Below, one piece after another: positions 43,354 to 52,264 of a DNA stretch of 64,000 nucleotides. Position 1 is the stretch's first letter; the number at the start of each line of letters is the position of its first letter. The stretch is taken from contig NZ_LOJP01000001.1 of the NCBI RefSeq assembly GCF_001553785.1, forward strand, positions 3,355,382-3,419,381. The letters are read 5' to 3'. Under the pieces are notes generated by a model. That model was not told the origin of the DNA and did not search any database. It saw nothing but the letters and a program-made list of their open reading frames with translations. A program made the translations under genes and the position numbers. The DNA is from Actinoplanes sp. TFC3 (lineage in GTDB: Bacteria > Actinomycetota > Actinomycetes > Mycobacteriales > Micromonosporaceae).

Positions 43354-44708
43354 GCCTCGCTCAGCACGCTGCGCAGGATCTGTTCCATCTCCGCGAAATG
43401 CCGTTCCTCGCAGATCAGCGGCGGGGCCAGTTGGATGACCGGGTCACCGCGGTCGTCGGCCCGGCAGTAGAGCCCGGCGTCGAACAGCGCGGGCGACAGG
43501 AAACCGCGCAGCAGCCGATCGGCCTCGGCGTCGGTGAACGTCTTCTTGCCGGCCTTGTCCTTGACCAGCTCGATGCCGAAGAAGAAGCCGTCCCCGCGCA
43601 CGTCGCCGACAATCGGAAGATCGAGGAGCTTTTCCAGGTACGAGCGCAGCACCGGCGATTGGGAACGTACATGGGAATTGAGGTCTTCCCGTTCGAAGAT
43701 GTCGAGATTGGTCAGCGCAACGGCGGCGGCCACCGGGTGCCCGCCGAACGTGACGCCGTGCGCGAACGAGGTGGCGCCGGTGAGGAAGGGCTCGACCAGG
43801 CGCTCCGAGGCGATCATCGCGCCCATGGGAACGTACCCGGACGTCAGGCCCTTGGCGCAGGTGATGATGTCCGGTGTGAAGCCGTAGCGCTGCGAGCCGA
43901 AGTATTCGCCGAGCCGCCCGAACGCGCAGATGACCTCGTCGGAGACCAGCAGGACGTCGTAACGGTCACAGATCTCGCGAACCCGCTGGAAGTATCCCGG
44001 CGGCGGGGGGAAGCATCCGCCGGCGTTCTGCACCGGTTCGAGGAATACGCAGGCCACCGTGTCGGGTCCCTCGAACTCGATGGCCTCGGCGATGCGGTCG
44101 GCAGCCCACCGGCCGAACTGCTCCGGGCTCATCGACTCGTCCGGGCGGCGGTAGTAGTTGGTGTTGGGCACGCGGAAGGTGCTCGGCACGAGCGGTTCGA
44201 ACTGCTGCTTGAGCAGGGGCAACCCGGTGATCGACAACGCGCCCATGGTGGTGCCGTGGTACGCCACCGAGCGGGAGATGGCCTTGGTCTTCATCGGCTT
44301 GCCGGTCAGCTTGAAGTAGCTGCGAGCCAGCTTCCACGCGCTCTCCACCGCCTCCGACCCGCCGGTGGTGTAGAACACCCGGTTGAGCTCGCCGGGGGTC
44401 AGGGTGGAGAGGCGTTCGGCCAGCTCAACGGCGGTGGGATGCGCGTACGACCAGACCGGGAAGTAGGCCAGTTCGGCGGCCTGCTTGGCCTCGGCCTCGG
44501 CGAGTTCGGTGCGCCCGTGCCCGGTCTGCACCACGAAGAGCCCGGACAGGCCGTCCAGGTAGCGCTTGCCGTGCTGGTCGAAGATGTACGGACCGGAGCC
44601 GCGCACGATGACCGGCACTTCGCCGGCGCCGGGCCCGGTGTAGGCCGAGAGCCTGGTGAAGTGCATCCACAGGTGGTCGCGGGCCGCGGCGGAAAGATCC
44701 TGACTCAT
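43338..44708 (-). CDS. Class III aminotransferase (putrescine/omega-amino acid type)
   Basis: 456 residues, fold-type I PLP. GSGPYIFDQHGKRYLDGLSG, TTGGSEAVESAWKLARSY, RSVAYHGTTMGALS, LLVSDEVICAFGR and the PLP lysine in ITCAKGLTSGYVPMGA are all present. Close relatives transfer amino groups from putrescine, beta-alanine or taurine to pyruvate. Putrescine to 4-aminobutanal would link the nearby importer to the dehydrogenase at 45377. It overlaps the Lrp gene by 4 bp (ATGA) and the oxidase by 16 bp. Confidence 0.9.
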   Translation of the reverse strand: MSQDLSAAARDHLWMHFTRLSAYTGPGAGEVPVIVRGSGPYIFDQHGKRYLDGLSGLFVVQTGHGRTELAEAEAKQAAELAYFPVWSYAHPTAVELAERLSTLTPGELNRVFYTTGGSEAVESAWKLARSYFKLTGKPMKTKAISRSVAYHGTTMGALSITGLPLLKQQFEPLVPSTFRVPNTNYYRRPDESMSPEQFGRWAADRIAEAIEFEGPDTVACVFLEPVQNAGGCFPPPPGYFQRVREICDRYDVLLVSDEVICAFGRLGEYFGSQRYGFTPDIITCAKGLTSGYVPMGAMIASERLVEPFLTGATSFAHGVTFGGHPVAAAVALTNLDIFEREDLNSHVRSQSPVLRSYLEKLLDLPIVGDVRGDGFFFGIELVKDKAGKKTFTDAEADRLLRGFLSPALFDAGLYCRADDRGDPVIQLAPPLICEERHFAEMEQILRSVLSEAWTHI

Positions 44709-45160
44709 CTTGTTCCCCAGGCGTAGGTCTGTTTGGCTAACTTCAGGTACATGAAGGTCTCGGTGGCCGACACCCCCTCGACGGCCCGGATCTTGTCGTT
44801 GAGCAGGGCAAGAAGATGCTCATCGTCGGTGCAGACAAGCTCGACGAGCATGTCGTACCCCCCGGCGCAGATCACGACGTAGTCGACCTCCGGGATGGCG
44901 GCGATCTCGTCGGCCACCCGCCGCATGTCCCCGAGCACCTTGACCCCGACCATCGCCTGCCGGGCGAACCCCAGCGTCAACGGGTCGGTGACCGCAACGA
45001 TCTGCATCAGCCCCCCGTCGAGAAGCCGCTGCACCCGCTGCCGCACAGCAGCCTCGGAAAGCCCAATGACCTTGGCCAGCGTCGCGTACGACATCCGCCC
45101 GTCCCGTTGAAGATGCTCGATGATCCGCTTGTTGATGTCGTCGAGCGCTTGATCCGTCAC
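44705..45160 (-). CDS. Lrp/AsnC-family regulator
   Basis: 151 residues, GTG start. N-terminal winged helix (~6-60: DINKRIIEHLQRDGRMSY, LAKVIGLSEAAVRQRVQRL) and C-terminal RAM/ligand domain (~70-145, GGYDMLVELVCTDDEHLLALL). It is the first gene of the operon with the aminotransferase and oxidase, the usual position of a ligand-responsive autoregulator. The ligand would be the amine or amino acid degraded by the operon (inference). Confidence 0.93.
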   Translation of the reverse strand: MTDQALDDINKRIIEHLQRDGRMSYATLAKVIGLSEAAVRQRVQRLLDGGLMQIVAVTDPLTLGFARQAMVGVKVLGDMRRVADEIAAIPEVDYVVICAGGYDMLVELVCTDDEHLLALLNDKIRAVEGVSATETFMYLKLAKQTYAWGTR

Positions 45161-45376
45161 GTCAAGATTGTGCCATCCACGGGCCGGCGCCGTTGCCGGT
45201 GGTGACTACGTTTATCGCACCTTCGGCGGCTTCTGACAAGTGTTTCCGTTGACGAGGGTGGACGTGAACAGGGATTTGGTTGTCTCGACGGCGGGCCGCG
45301 ATTGCGTGGCGGGCGCGGGATGCGGCCGCGCCTCGGAGCAGGCGGCGCTTGTGGGCCTCTTGCGACGACGTCGCGG
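45161..45376. other. 216-bp intergenic region
   Basis: It contains the promoter region of the Lrp operon. A possible 42-residue plus-strand frame (GTG 45264 to TAG 45392, starting MNRDLVVSTAGRD) has a GAGG site but unclear coding character and runs into the dehydrogenase gene; I do not call it a gene. Confidence 0.35.
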
Positions 45377-46810
45377 TCAATCGCCGGTGTAGTGCATGAC
45401 GTGCTTGAGGCGGGTGTAGTCCTCCAGGCCGTACACCGAGAGATCCTTGCCGTGCCCGGAATGCTTGAACCCGCCGTGCGGCATTTCCGCGACCACCGGG
45501 ATGTGGCAGTTGACCCACACGCATCCGAAGTCCAGCCGCCGGGTCATCCGCATCGCCCGGGCGTGATCACGGGTCCACACGCTGGAGGCCAATCCGTAGT
45601 CGACGCCGTTGGCCCACGCCACGGCCTCGTCCTCGTCGCTGAAGCGCTGCACCGTGATGACCGGCCCGAACACCTCCTCCTGGATGATCTCGTCCTGCTG
45701 GCGCAGGCCCGACACCACGGTCGGGGTGTAGAAGTAGCCGCGCTCGCCCTGCCGGGATCCGCCGGCCTCGACGGTGGCGTGATCGGGTAGCCGGTCGAGG
45801 AACCCGGTCACGCGCTCCAGCTGCCCGGCGTTGTTGAGCGGGCCGTAGAGCACGTCCTCGTCGCCGGGCGCGCCGGTGCGGGTGCCCTTGGCCTGCTCGG
45901 CGAGCGCCGCCACGAAGTCGTCGTGCACGCCGGGGCCGGCCAGCACCCGGGTCGCGGCGGTGCAGTCCTGGCCGGCGTTGAAGTAGCCGGCCTCGGCGAT
46001 CCCGGCGGCCGCGGCTTCCACGTCGGCGTCGTCGAACACCACGACCGGCGCCTTGCCGCCCAGCTCCAGGTGGGTGCGTTTGAGGGCGGCGCCGGCCGCC
46101 CCGGCGACTTCCCTGCCCGCGCGCACCGACCCGGTGATCGACACCATCTGCGGCACCGGATGCGCGACCAGTGCCCGCCCGGTGTCCCGGTCGCCGGTGA
46201 TGACGTTGAACACGCCCGGCGGGAACACCTCGGTGGCGAGCTGGGCCAGCAGCACCGAGGTGACCGGCGTGGTGTCGGAGGGCTTGAGCACCACCGTGTT
46301 GCCGGCCGCGAGCGCCGGTGCGATCTTCCAGATCGCCATCATCAGCGGGTAGTTCCACGGGGTGACCTGGGCGCAGACGCCGACCGGCTCGCGGCGCACA
46401 TAGCTTTCGTATCCGGTCAGGTATTGCCCGGCGGAGCGGCCTTCGAGCAAGCGCGCGGCTCCGGCGAAGAAACGGATCTGGTCGATCGACGGGGGTAACT
46501 CCTCGCTGGCGGTCAGGCCCATCGGCTTGCCGGTGTTCTGCGATTCCGCGGCGACCAGCTCGCCGGCGCGGGCCTCGATGGCGTCGGCGAACTTGAGCAG
46601 GGCGAGCTGCCGCGCGGCGGGTGTGGTGTCCCGCCAGCCCTCGAAGGCCTTCTCGGCGGCGCGTACCGCGCGATCCACATCATGTTTTCCGGACACGGCG
46701 GCGCTGGCGAAGACCTCTCCGGTGCTGGGATCGACCAGGTCGGCATAGCGGCCGTCCGCGGGCTCCACGCTCTGCCCGGCGATGACGTTGTGCACGGTTT
46801 TGGCGGACAT
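45377..46810 (-). CDS. Aldehyde dehydrogenase, gamma-aminobutyraldehyde type likely
   Basis: 477 residues from ATG 46810, preceded by AGGAGG. Conserved ALDH elements: [35 protein letters not shown], catalytic Glu in [17 protein letters not shown], catalytic Cys in [11 protein letters not shown], and [10 protein letters not shown]. The [11 protein letters not shown] form is typical of 4-aminobutyraldehyde/betaine-aldehyde-like enzymes (PuuC/YdcW). It would oxidise the aldehyde made by the neighbouring aminotransferase or oxidase to 4-aminobutyrate. Same strand as the Lrp operon but separated by 216 bp. Confidence 0.9.
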   Translation of the reverse strand: MSAKTVHNVIAGQSVEPADGRYADLVDPSTGEVFASAAVSGKHDVDRAVRAAEKAFEGWRDTTPAARQLALLKFADAIEARAGELVAAESQNTGKPMGLTASEELPPSIDQIRFFAGAARLLEGRSAGQYLTGYESYVRREPVGVCAQVTPWNYPLMMAIWKIAPALAAGNTVVLKPSDTTPVTSVLLAQLATEVFPPGVFNVITGDRDTGRALVAHPVPQMVSITGSVRAGREVAGAAGAALKRTHLELGGKAPVVVFDDADVEAAAAGIAEAGYFNAGQDCTAATRVLAGPGVHDDFVAALAEQAKGTRTGAPGDEDVLYGPLNNAGQLERVTGFLDRLPDHATVEAGGSRQGERGYFYTPTVVSGLRQQDEIIQEEVFGPVITVQRFSDEDEAVAWANGVDYGLASSVWTRDHARAMRMTRRLDFGCVWVNCHIPVVAEMPHGGFKHSGHGKDLSVYGLEDYTRLKHVMHYTGD

Positions 46811-46881
46811 CCGGCCTCCTGATGAGTGGATCGGTTGGCGCAGGCCCATCGTGCCATCGGATCCGTCGGTGCCGATACCGT

Positions 46882-46935
46882 CCTTGGTCGATGACGGAGC
46901 GACCTTGGTCGATCGGCGAAGCGACTTCAGTCGAT
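46882..46935. repeat. Three phased direct repeats, 21-bp period
   Basis: CCTTGGTCGAT at 46882 and 46903 and the variant CTTCAGTCGAT at 46925 repeat every 21-22 bp, two helical turns, 70-120 bp upstream of the dehydrogenase start. Each of the first two includes a small GACC/GGTC-type dyad. They could be operator sites for the dehydrogenase gene or a slippage product; the last overlaps the end of the TetR gene. Confidence 0.6.
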
Positions 46936-47514
46936 CAGTTTCCGCGCGGCCCGGGTGACCATGGGGGCGAGCTCGGCCAGCATGCCGGGCCGGCGGCGGA
47001 AGAAGCCGTCGCGGTAGAGCGCCGTGTAGCCGTGCGCCAGCGCGACTGTCTCCTCGACGAGGCGCAGGGAGTCGGCAGCCGGGCGCGCACCCGTGGCGGC
47101 TGCCAGATCGACCAGCACAGTCATCAAGGCTCGGGTGGCGTCGGAGCGCGTCCTGTCGGCGAGCTCCTTGAGGCCGGCGGCGAAGATCACATCGAAGCCC
47201 GCGCCGGTGCGGGAGACGAACGCGACATAGGCGGCGCCAGCGGCGGCGAAGCGGTCGCCGGGATCGGATCCGGCCTGGCCGGCGGCGGTGCTGATATCGG
47301 CGGCGAGGGCAGTGGCGGCGGCGGCCGAGACGGCGGCGAGCAGATGATCGCGGTCGGGGAAATGGCGGTAAGGCGCGGCGGTGCTCACCCCGAGGCGGCG
47401 TGCGACCGCGGCGACGGAGAAGCGTTGCAGGCCACAGTCGGCGAGCACCTCGAAGCCGGCCCGGATCAGGGCGGCGGGCAGGTCACCGTGATGGTACTTG
47501 CGGTCGGCGGACAC
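46927..47514 (-). CDS. TetR/AcrR-family regulator
   Basis: 195 residues, GTG start. HTH at ~8-55: [40 protein letters not shown]; the C-terminal domain is of the WHG/TetR_C type ([20 protein letters not shown]). It is divergent from an LLM oxidoreductase gene with a 14-bp perfect palindrome between them, so it very probably represses that gene and itself. Confidence 0.93.
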   Translation of the reverse strand: MSADRKYHHGDLPAALIRAGFEVLADCGLQRFSVAAVARRLGVSTAAPYRHFPDRDHLLAAVSAAAATALAADISTAAGQAGSDPGDRFAAAGAAYVAFVSRTGAGFDVIFAAGLKELADRTRSDATRALMTVLVDLAAATGARPAADSLRLVEETVALAHGYTALYRDGFFRRRPGMLAELAPMVTRAARKLID

Positions 47515-47539
47515 GGTGACCTCCTGCCTTGCGTGCCGA

Positions 47540-47580
47540 TAAGAGGCCTCTTACATTAACAAGTAATAGCTCTCTTACAT
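47540..47580. promoter_or_regulatory. TetR operator region
   Basis: Perfect 14-bp palindrome TAAGAGGCCTCTTA (47540-47553). The half-site CTCTTACAT (47548-47556) recurs at 47572-47580, 24 bp on. This lies between the divergent TetR and LLM genes. Confidence 0.75.
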
Positions 47581-47625
47581 GAGGGCCCTGCCCTGCCGGA
47601 CGACGCTGAGACGTGGAGGCCCCCT

Positions 47626-48573
47626 GTGAGCATCAAGCTGGGATACCAGATTCCGAACTTCACCTATCCCGGGGTGCCGGTCGAAAAACTGTTCGACACC
47701 GTCGCCGCGCAGGCGAAAGAGGCCGAGGCGGCGGGTTTCGACACCGTGCTGGTGATGGACCACTTCTACCAATTGCCGGGCATCAACACGCCGGACAACC
47801 CGATGCTGGAGGCCTACACGACGCTCGGCGCGCTCGCGACGGTCACCTCGTCGGTGCAACTGTCCACGCTGGTCACCGGCAACACGTACCGTAATCCCGC
47901 TCTTCTGGCCAAGACTGTCACCACTCTCGACGTGGTCTCGAAAGGACGTGCGATCCTGGGCATCGGCGCGGGCTGGTTCGAACGCGAGCACCACGACTAC
48001 GGATTTGCCTTCGGTACGTTCTCCGAGCGCTTCGAACGCCTCGAAGAAGCGCTGTCCATCATCACGCCCATGCTGCGCGGCGAGGAGCCGACGGTCAAGG
48101 GCAAGTGGTATCAGGCCCGCAACGCCATGAACAATCCGCGTATCCGGTCCACCATTCCGGTGATGCTCGGCGGTGGCGGGGAGAAGAAGACGTTCCGGCT
48201 GGCGGCCCAGTTCGCCGACCACCTGAACATCATCTGCGACCTGGACGAGTTGCCGCGCAAGGTCGCCGCGCTGCGTCAGCGTTGTGAGGAGGCAGGGCGC
48301 GACCCGCAGACGCTGGCCGTCAGCTACCACGCCACGGTGCTGGCCGCCGAGACCGAGGCCGAGGGCAAGGAGCTGCTCGAACAGCTCGCCCCGGAGCGCC
48401 GCAAGCGGGCGATCGTGGGTACGCCCGAGCAGCTCGCCGAGGGGGTGCAGCGCGAGGTCATCGACCGCGGTGTCACCGGCCTGACCATGAACCTGGTGTT
48501 CAGCGGTCACGTGCCGGGCGTGCTCACCAGCGTCGGGGGCGCCCTCGCGCCGCTGCTGCGACCGGCGGCCTAA
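47626..48573 (+). CDS. LLM-class F420-dependent oxidoreductase
   Basis: 315 residues, GTG start. Luciferase-like barrel: KLGYQIPNFTYPGVPVEKL, LVMDHFYQLPGI, LSTLVTGNTYRNPALLAK, LGIGAGWFEREHHDYGF, IPVMLGGGGEKKTFRLAA. The AGWxxxEH form and length place it with F420-dependent reductases (TIGR03560-like). It is probably induced when the divergent TetR releases the palindrome. The exonuclease gene follows 9 bp later on the same strand. Confidence 0.92.
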   Translation: MSIKLGYQIPNFTYPGVPVEKLFDTVAAQAKEAEAAGFDTVLVMDHFYQLPGINTPDNPMLEAYTTLGALATVTSSVQLSTLVTGNTYRNPALLAKTVTTLDVVSKGRAILGIGAGWFEREHHDYGFAFGTFSERFERLEEALSIITPMLRGEEPTVKGKWYQARNAMNNPRIRSTIPVMLGGGGEKKTFRLAAQFADHLNIICDLDELPRKVAALRQRCEEAGRDPQTLAVSYHATVLAAETEAEGKELLEQLAPERRKRAIVGTPEQLAEGVQREVIDRGVTGLTMNLVFSGHVPGVLTSVGGALAPLLRPAA

Positions 48574-48582
48574 GGTAGCTGG

Positions 48583-49617
48583 GTGCCTGACTCGCCCCTG
48601 CTGCTCGTGCTCGACGGCAACAGCCTCGTGCACCGGGCCTACCATGCCGGGGCCGGGGACGGATGGGTCGACCAGGACGGGCGCCCGATCTGGGCGTTGC
48701 GCGGCCTGGTCGGCTTCATCGCCCGCGCGGCGGCGTACCTGCGGCCCGACGCGCTCCTCGTGGGCTTCGACTGCCCCCTGGACTCCGCGCGCCGAGCCGA
48801 CTACGCCGGGTACAAGGCGCATCGCCCGGACAAGGCGGCGGACCTGGTCGAGCAGATTCTCTGCGCGCCGGAGCTGCTGACCGCAGCGGGGGTGCGCACG
48901 CTGGTGCCGCCGGCGTACGAGGCCGACGACGTGCTGGCCAGTTCGGCCGCGGCGGCCCGGGGGGCCGGCTGGCGTTCGGTGCTCATGACCAGTGACCGCG
49001 ATGCCTTCGCCCTGATCGACGAGTCGACATCGGTGCTGCGCGTGCGCAACGGCGGCTTCGACGAAGCCGTGCTGGTGGACGCGGCCGGCCTGGTCGAGTT
49101 GTGCGGCGTCGAGTCCTGGCAGTACCGTGATTTCGCGGCACTGCGCGGGGATCCGTCGGACAACTTGCACGGGGTGCGCGGCTTCGGCGAGGCCACCGCC
49201 GCGAAGCTTCTCGCCGCGTTCGGCTCGGTTGAGACGGTGTGGACGGCGCTCGATTCCGGACAGGGCCACCTGGTGCGTGAGGCAGTCGGTGAAGCTGCGG
49301 CGAAACAGTTGACTGCTGCGGGCGTACGGGAAAAAGTCGCGCGGAACCAGAGACTCATGCGGATGCGCACCGACCTGCCGATCCCCGATCTGGAATCGGC
49401 GCGGCTGCCGTTGAGCTTGGCCACGATGCGCACGGCGTTGCGGGCGCGCGGCATCAACCTGGGGCCTTCGCTGTGGGCCCTGACCGGTGGTGTGCCCCCG
49501 CAGCGCGACCCGGACCCGCGTGAGGAAGATGTCATTCCCGATCTGCGCCCGTGGGTGATCCGAGGCGGCATGAGCGGCCGGCGTGACCCTACGCCGGGGC
49601 AGATGTCACTGTTCTGA
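48583..49617 (+). CDS. 5'-3' exonuclease (FEN/Pol I N-terminal type)
   Basis: 344 residues, GTG start. Metal-binding acidic residues occur in LLVLDGNSLVHRAYH, YEADDVLASSAA, LMTSDRDAFALID; the helix-hairpin-helix RGDPSDNLHGVRGFGEATAAKLL follows in order (listed as two parts by function: DPSDN metal ligands, GVRGFG hairpin). It cleaves 5' flaps and RNA primers and is a stand-alone relative of the Pol I nuclease domain. The C-terminus has ~60 extra residues ending GQMSLF, reminiscent of clamp-binding QxxSLF motifs, an unusual and suggestive detail. Confidence 0.92.
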   Translation: MPDSPLLLVLDGNSLVHRAYHAGAGDGWVDQDGRPIWALRGLVGFIARAAAYLRPDALLVGFDCPLDSARRADYAGYKAHRPDKAADLVEQILCAPELLTAAGVRTLVPPAYEADDVLASSAAAARGAGWRSVLMTSDRDAFALIDESTSVLRVRNGGFDEAVLVDAAGLVELCGVESWQYRDFAALRGDPSDNLHGVRGFGEATAAKLLAAFGSVETVWTALDSGQGHLVREAVGEAAAKQLTAAGVREKVARNQRLMRMRTDLPIPDLESARLPLSLATMRTALRARGINLGPSLWALTGGVPPQRDPDPREEDVIPDLRPWVIRGGMSGRRDPTPGQMSLF

Positions 49618-49822
49618 CAGCTCGACCCGGAAACGCTCCGCTGTCGCATGGGGACGGCCGGCGTAGTGGTCCTCCAGATCGCCGTCCAGCGACGTGGTCA
49701 TCGGATAGAACGCCTTACCAGGGCGACTCGGCCGTCATCACGGCACAGGCGTGCCTCCCGTCGGCGCGACCACCGATCTTCAGCACTGTTCCGGCGCCCA
49801 CTTCCTGAGGAAAGTGAAACAT
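49606..49822 (-). pseudogene. Small gene broken by a one-base frameshift
   Basis: From ATG 49822 the frame reads MFHFPQEVGAGTVLKIGG, RADGRHACAVMTAES, then stops (PW-stop). One base over, coding quality continues as PGKAFYPMTTSLDGDLEDHY, AGRPHATAERFRVELSEQ and a stop at 49606. Removing one C from the CCC near 49730 would rejoin them into ~71 residues. I do not recognise the family. It may be a real mutation or a sequencing error. Its end overlaps the convergent exonuclease gene by 12 bp. Confidence 0.5.
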
Positions 49823-49847
49823 CACCAGGGCCGCGAAGCGGGATCGG

Positions 49848-50921
49848 CTATCGCACGGATCGCAGGTCCAGGCTGTGCCGCACAAACGTGTCCAGGTTGC
49901 CCGTCGACCAGGACAGCACGCCGTTGCGGTAGGCGATCTGGCCCGCGTCCGGACTGATCTGCACCGTACGGTGGGTGCTGATCTCGTAGGCGAGCAGCTC
50001 GGCATTGCCGGTCAGCTCGGAGTTCGCGCCGACCTTGACGAAGATCTGGAACCGGCCGAGCGGCGCCACATCGGTGATCTCGGTGGTCGCCGTGTCGCCG
50101 GCCACGTCCACGCGGGCGCTGCCATCGGGATGCATCAGCTGGATGCGGCTGTACCCCTCATCGTCCAGCGACATGATCTGGCACCATTGCGGGCTGCACG
50201 CCGTTTCGGCTTTGCGGGTGGTGGTGACCGGCACGTCCTTACCGGTGGTCAGGTTACGCAGCGTGGTGGCCCCGAGCGTGCTGGTCGCCCCATCCACGAG
50301 CCAGGGCCAACCCGTCAACCGCCAAGAGCCGGGCTCCTCGCGTACGTCCACAGCTCCCCCGGTCAGCGCCACCGACCGTACCTGCGTGTTGTTTCGCGGC
50401 CCGCTCGCCACCCAGCGCGCCTTTCCGCCGGCAATGATCAAGTCGTTCTCCGAGCGGTAGAAGCGCACCAGCCCGACATCCGCAGTGACCAGCCGGGCGC
50501 CCCCGCCGGCCAGCGACGCCGTCCACAACTGCAACCCGCCGGCGTCCGTGCGCTCGAACCACACCAGCGCATCCTTGTCCACAGTCACGCTCTGGTACGA
50601 CGGATTCTGCCCCACCGGCAGACTGCGCAGCACCTTCGTCCTGCCGGCACCATCGCGAACCAGCAACCGCAGCACCTTGCCATCCTTGCTCGGCGCGGCA
50701 CCCACCGAGGTCGCGGCGTCGACGAACAGGTCAGGCTCGTACGCGGTACCGTCGCTCAACGTTGCCGCCAAGGTCGCCTTCGCGGCTGCCGGCCAGGCCA
50801 GCGCGATCGGCGCCGGAGCAGACGGGTTACCTTGCGCAGCGGGCGGCAAGACGATGAGCAGACCACCGGCGCCCAGAGCGGCGATCAGGCCCGCATACCC
50901 CCGCAAGCGGCGCAACACCAC
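49848..50921 (-). CDS. Secreted beta-propeller-like protein
   Basis: 357 residues. Short N-terminus, one hydrophobic segment (~8-30: YAGLIAALGAGGLLIVLPPAA) acting as signal peptide or anchor, then repeated beta-rich blades (for example KVLRLLVRDGAGRTKVLRS, ALVWFERTDAGGLQLWTASL, WWLVDGATSTLGATTLRNL-like, LLAYEISTHRTVQISPDAGQ) like TolB/WD40-type propellers. Two cysteines in ACSPQWCQ could form a disulphide. The ligand is unknown. The broken small gene lies 26 bp downstream on the same strand. Confidence 0.75.
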   Translation of the reverse strand: MVLRRLRGYAGLIAALGAGGLLIVLPPAAQGNPSAPAPIALAWPAAAKATLAATLSDGTAYEPDLFVDAATSVGAAPSKDGKVLRLLVRDGAGRTKVLRSLPVGQNPSYQSVTVDKDALVWFERTDAGGLQLWTASLAGGGARLVTADVGLVRFYRSENDLIIAGGKARWVASGPRNNTQVRSVALTGGAVDVREEPGSWRLTGWPWLVDGATSTLGATTLRNLTTGKDVPVTTTRKAETACSPQWCQIMSLDDEGYSRIQLMHPDGSARVDVAGDTATTEITDVAPLGRFQIFVKVGANSELTGNAELLAYEISTHRTVQISPDAGQIAYRNGVLSWSTGNLDTFVRHSLDLRSVR

Positions 50922-51064
50922 CGGCCCGTCTCCCCAGCAACCAACCCCGCCGAGGAGAGTACGGCCGGCACTCCTCAGCAGTTCAAGCCCCGGCCACCCC
51001 CTCTACAGCATCCTAGGAGGATAGGTTACGGAATGACGGAGCGTGCCGAGCGGTTGAGGTCGAC

Positions 51065-52102
51065 GTGAAGAAGAAGATCGGGTTCTTGTCGTTCGGGCAC
51101 TGGCGCAATGTGAACGGCTCCCAGACGCGCACCGGGGCCGACGCGCTGCTGCAGACCATCGAGCTGGCCGAGGCCGCCGAGGAGCTGGGCGTCGACGGGG
51201 CATTCGTGCGGGTCCACCACTTCGAGCGTCAGTTGGCGTCGCCGTTCCCGCTGCTCGCGGCGATCGGCGCGCGGACCAAGCGGATCGAGATCGGCACCGG
51301 CGTGATCGACATGCGCTACGAGAACCCTCTGTACATGGCCGAGGAGGCTGCCGCCGCGGACCTGATCAGCGGGGGGCGCCTGCAGCTCGGGGTGAGCCGC
51401 GGATCCCCGGAGACCGCTCTGCGCGGTGCCGAGGCGTTCGGGTACGTACCCGCCGAAGGCTCCAGCTCGGCCGACGACGCCCGCCACAAGACCGAGATCT
51501 TCCTCGCCGCGATCGATGGCGCCGCGGTGGCCCGCACCGACCCGGCCCGCACCGGAGGCGTCAGCGGTGGTCTGGCGATCCAGCCGCAATCCCCCGGTCT
51601 GCGCGACCGCATCTGGTGGGGCGCCGGCACCCGTGCCACCGGCGCATGGGCGGCCGAGCTGGGCGTGAACCTGCAGAGCTCGACGCTGCTCAGCGAGGAC
51701 ACCGGGGTGCCGTTCGACCAGTTGCAGGCCGAGCAGATCGAGCTGTTCCGCGCCGCCTGGAAGGAAGCCGGGCACACCCGCGAACCGCGCGTCTCCATCT
51801 CGCGCAGCGTGCTGCCGGTCACCGAGGAGATCGACCGCAGGTACTTCGGCGACCGCGGCGAGCAGGACCAGGTCGGGTTGCTGGAGGGGGTCCGGTCACG
51901 CTTCGGCCGCACGTACGCCGGGGAGCCCGGCCGCATCGCCGAGGAACTGGCCGCCGACGAGGCCGTACGGGCCGCCGACACCATCCTGTTCACCGTGCCC
52001 AATCAACTGGGGGTGGCCTACAACGCCCGCATCCTGGAGACGATCACCAAGCACATCGCCCCCGCGATCGGCTGGACGCCCGCCACTGATGGCGTTGGCT
52101 GA
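51065..52102 (+). CDS. LLM-class flavin-dependent oxidoreductase
   Basis: 345 residues, GTG start. Start KKKIGFLSFGHWRNVNGSQ, then GAFVRVHHFERQLASPFPLLA, IEIGTGVIDMRYENPLYMAE and RLQLGVSRGSPE match luciferase-like monooxygenases. The VHHFERQ His suggests FMN-type monooxygenases rather than F420 reductases (tentative). A second LLM gene follows on the same strand 162 bp downstream, past a terminator-like hairpin. Confidence 0.9.
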   Translation: MKKKIGFLSFGHWRNVNGSQTRTGADALLQTIELAEAAEELGVDGAFVRVHHFERQLASPFPLLAAIGARTKRIEIGTGVIDMRYENPLYMAEEAAAADLISGGRLQLGVSRGSPETALRGAEAFGYVPAEGSSSADDARHKTEIFLAAIDGAAVARTDPARTGGVSGGLAIQPQSPGLRDRIWWGAGTRATGAWAAELGVNLQSSTLLSEDTGVPFDQLQAEQIELFRAAWKEAGHTREPRVSISRSVLPVTEEIDRRYFGDRGEQDQVGLLEGVRSRFGRTYAGEPGRIAEELAADEAVRAADTILFTVPNQLGVAYNARILETITKHIAPAIGWTPATDGVG

Positions 52103-52131
52103 CGTCGGCCGGCGGCCGGCCGGCTGACGTC
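52101..52131 (+). terminator. GC-rich hairpin at the end of the LLM gene
   Basis: GACGTCGGCCGGC (52101-52113) pairs with GCCGGCTGACGTC (52119-52131), one mismatch, 5-nt loop. It starts inside the stop codon. No T tail, so termination would be atypical. Confidence 0.5.
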
Positions 52132-52264
52132 GCGCTTGCCGGCCGAACGGGGTGCCGATTCGCTGATCTTGGTGACCGCTGACGTGGTGGACCGGCACAG
52201 CACAGTGCTGCACGCGGCATGCCCCAGTTGGGGCCGCGAGGGACGGGAGCGCACACTGGAGCGC

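Noticed and set aside
45264..45392. 42-residue plus-strand frame with a GAGG site
   Set aside because: Composition unremarkable, overlaps the dehydrogenase 3' end, and no family resemblance; kept only as a remark in the gap entry.
47575..49269. Long minus-strand frame opposite the LLM and exonuclease genes
   Set aside because: No domain content, and both plus-strand genes have catalytic motifs.
52136..52264. 43-residue N-terminal extension of the second LLM gene
   Set aside because: It has no family similarity, and the barrel begins just after GTG 52265, which has its own GGAG.
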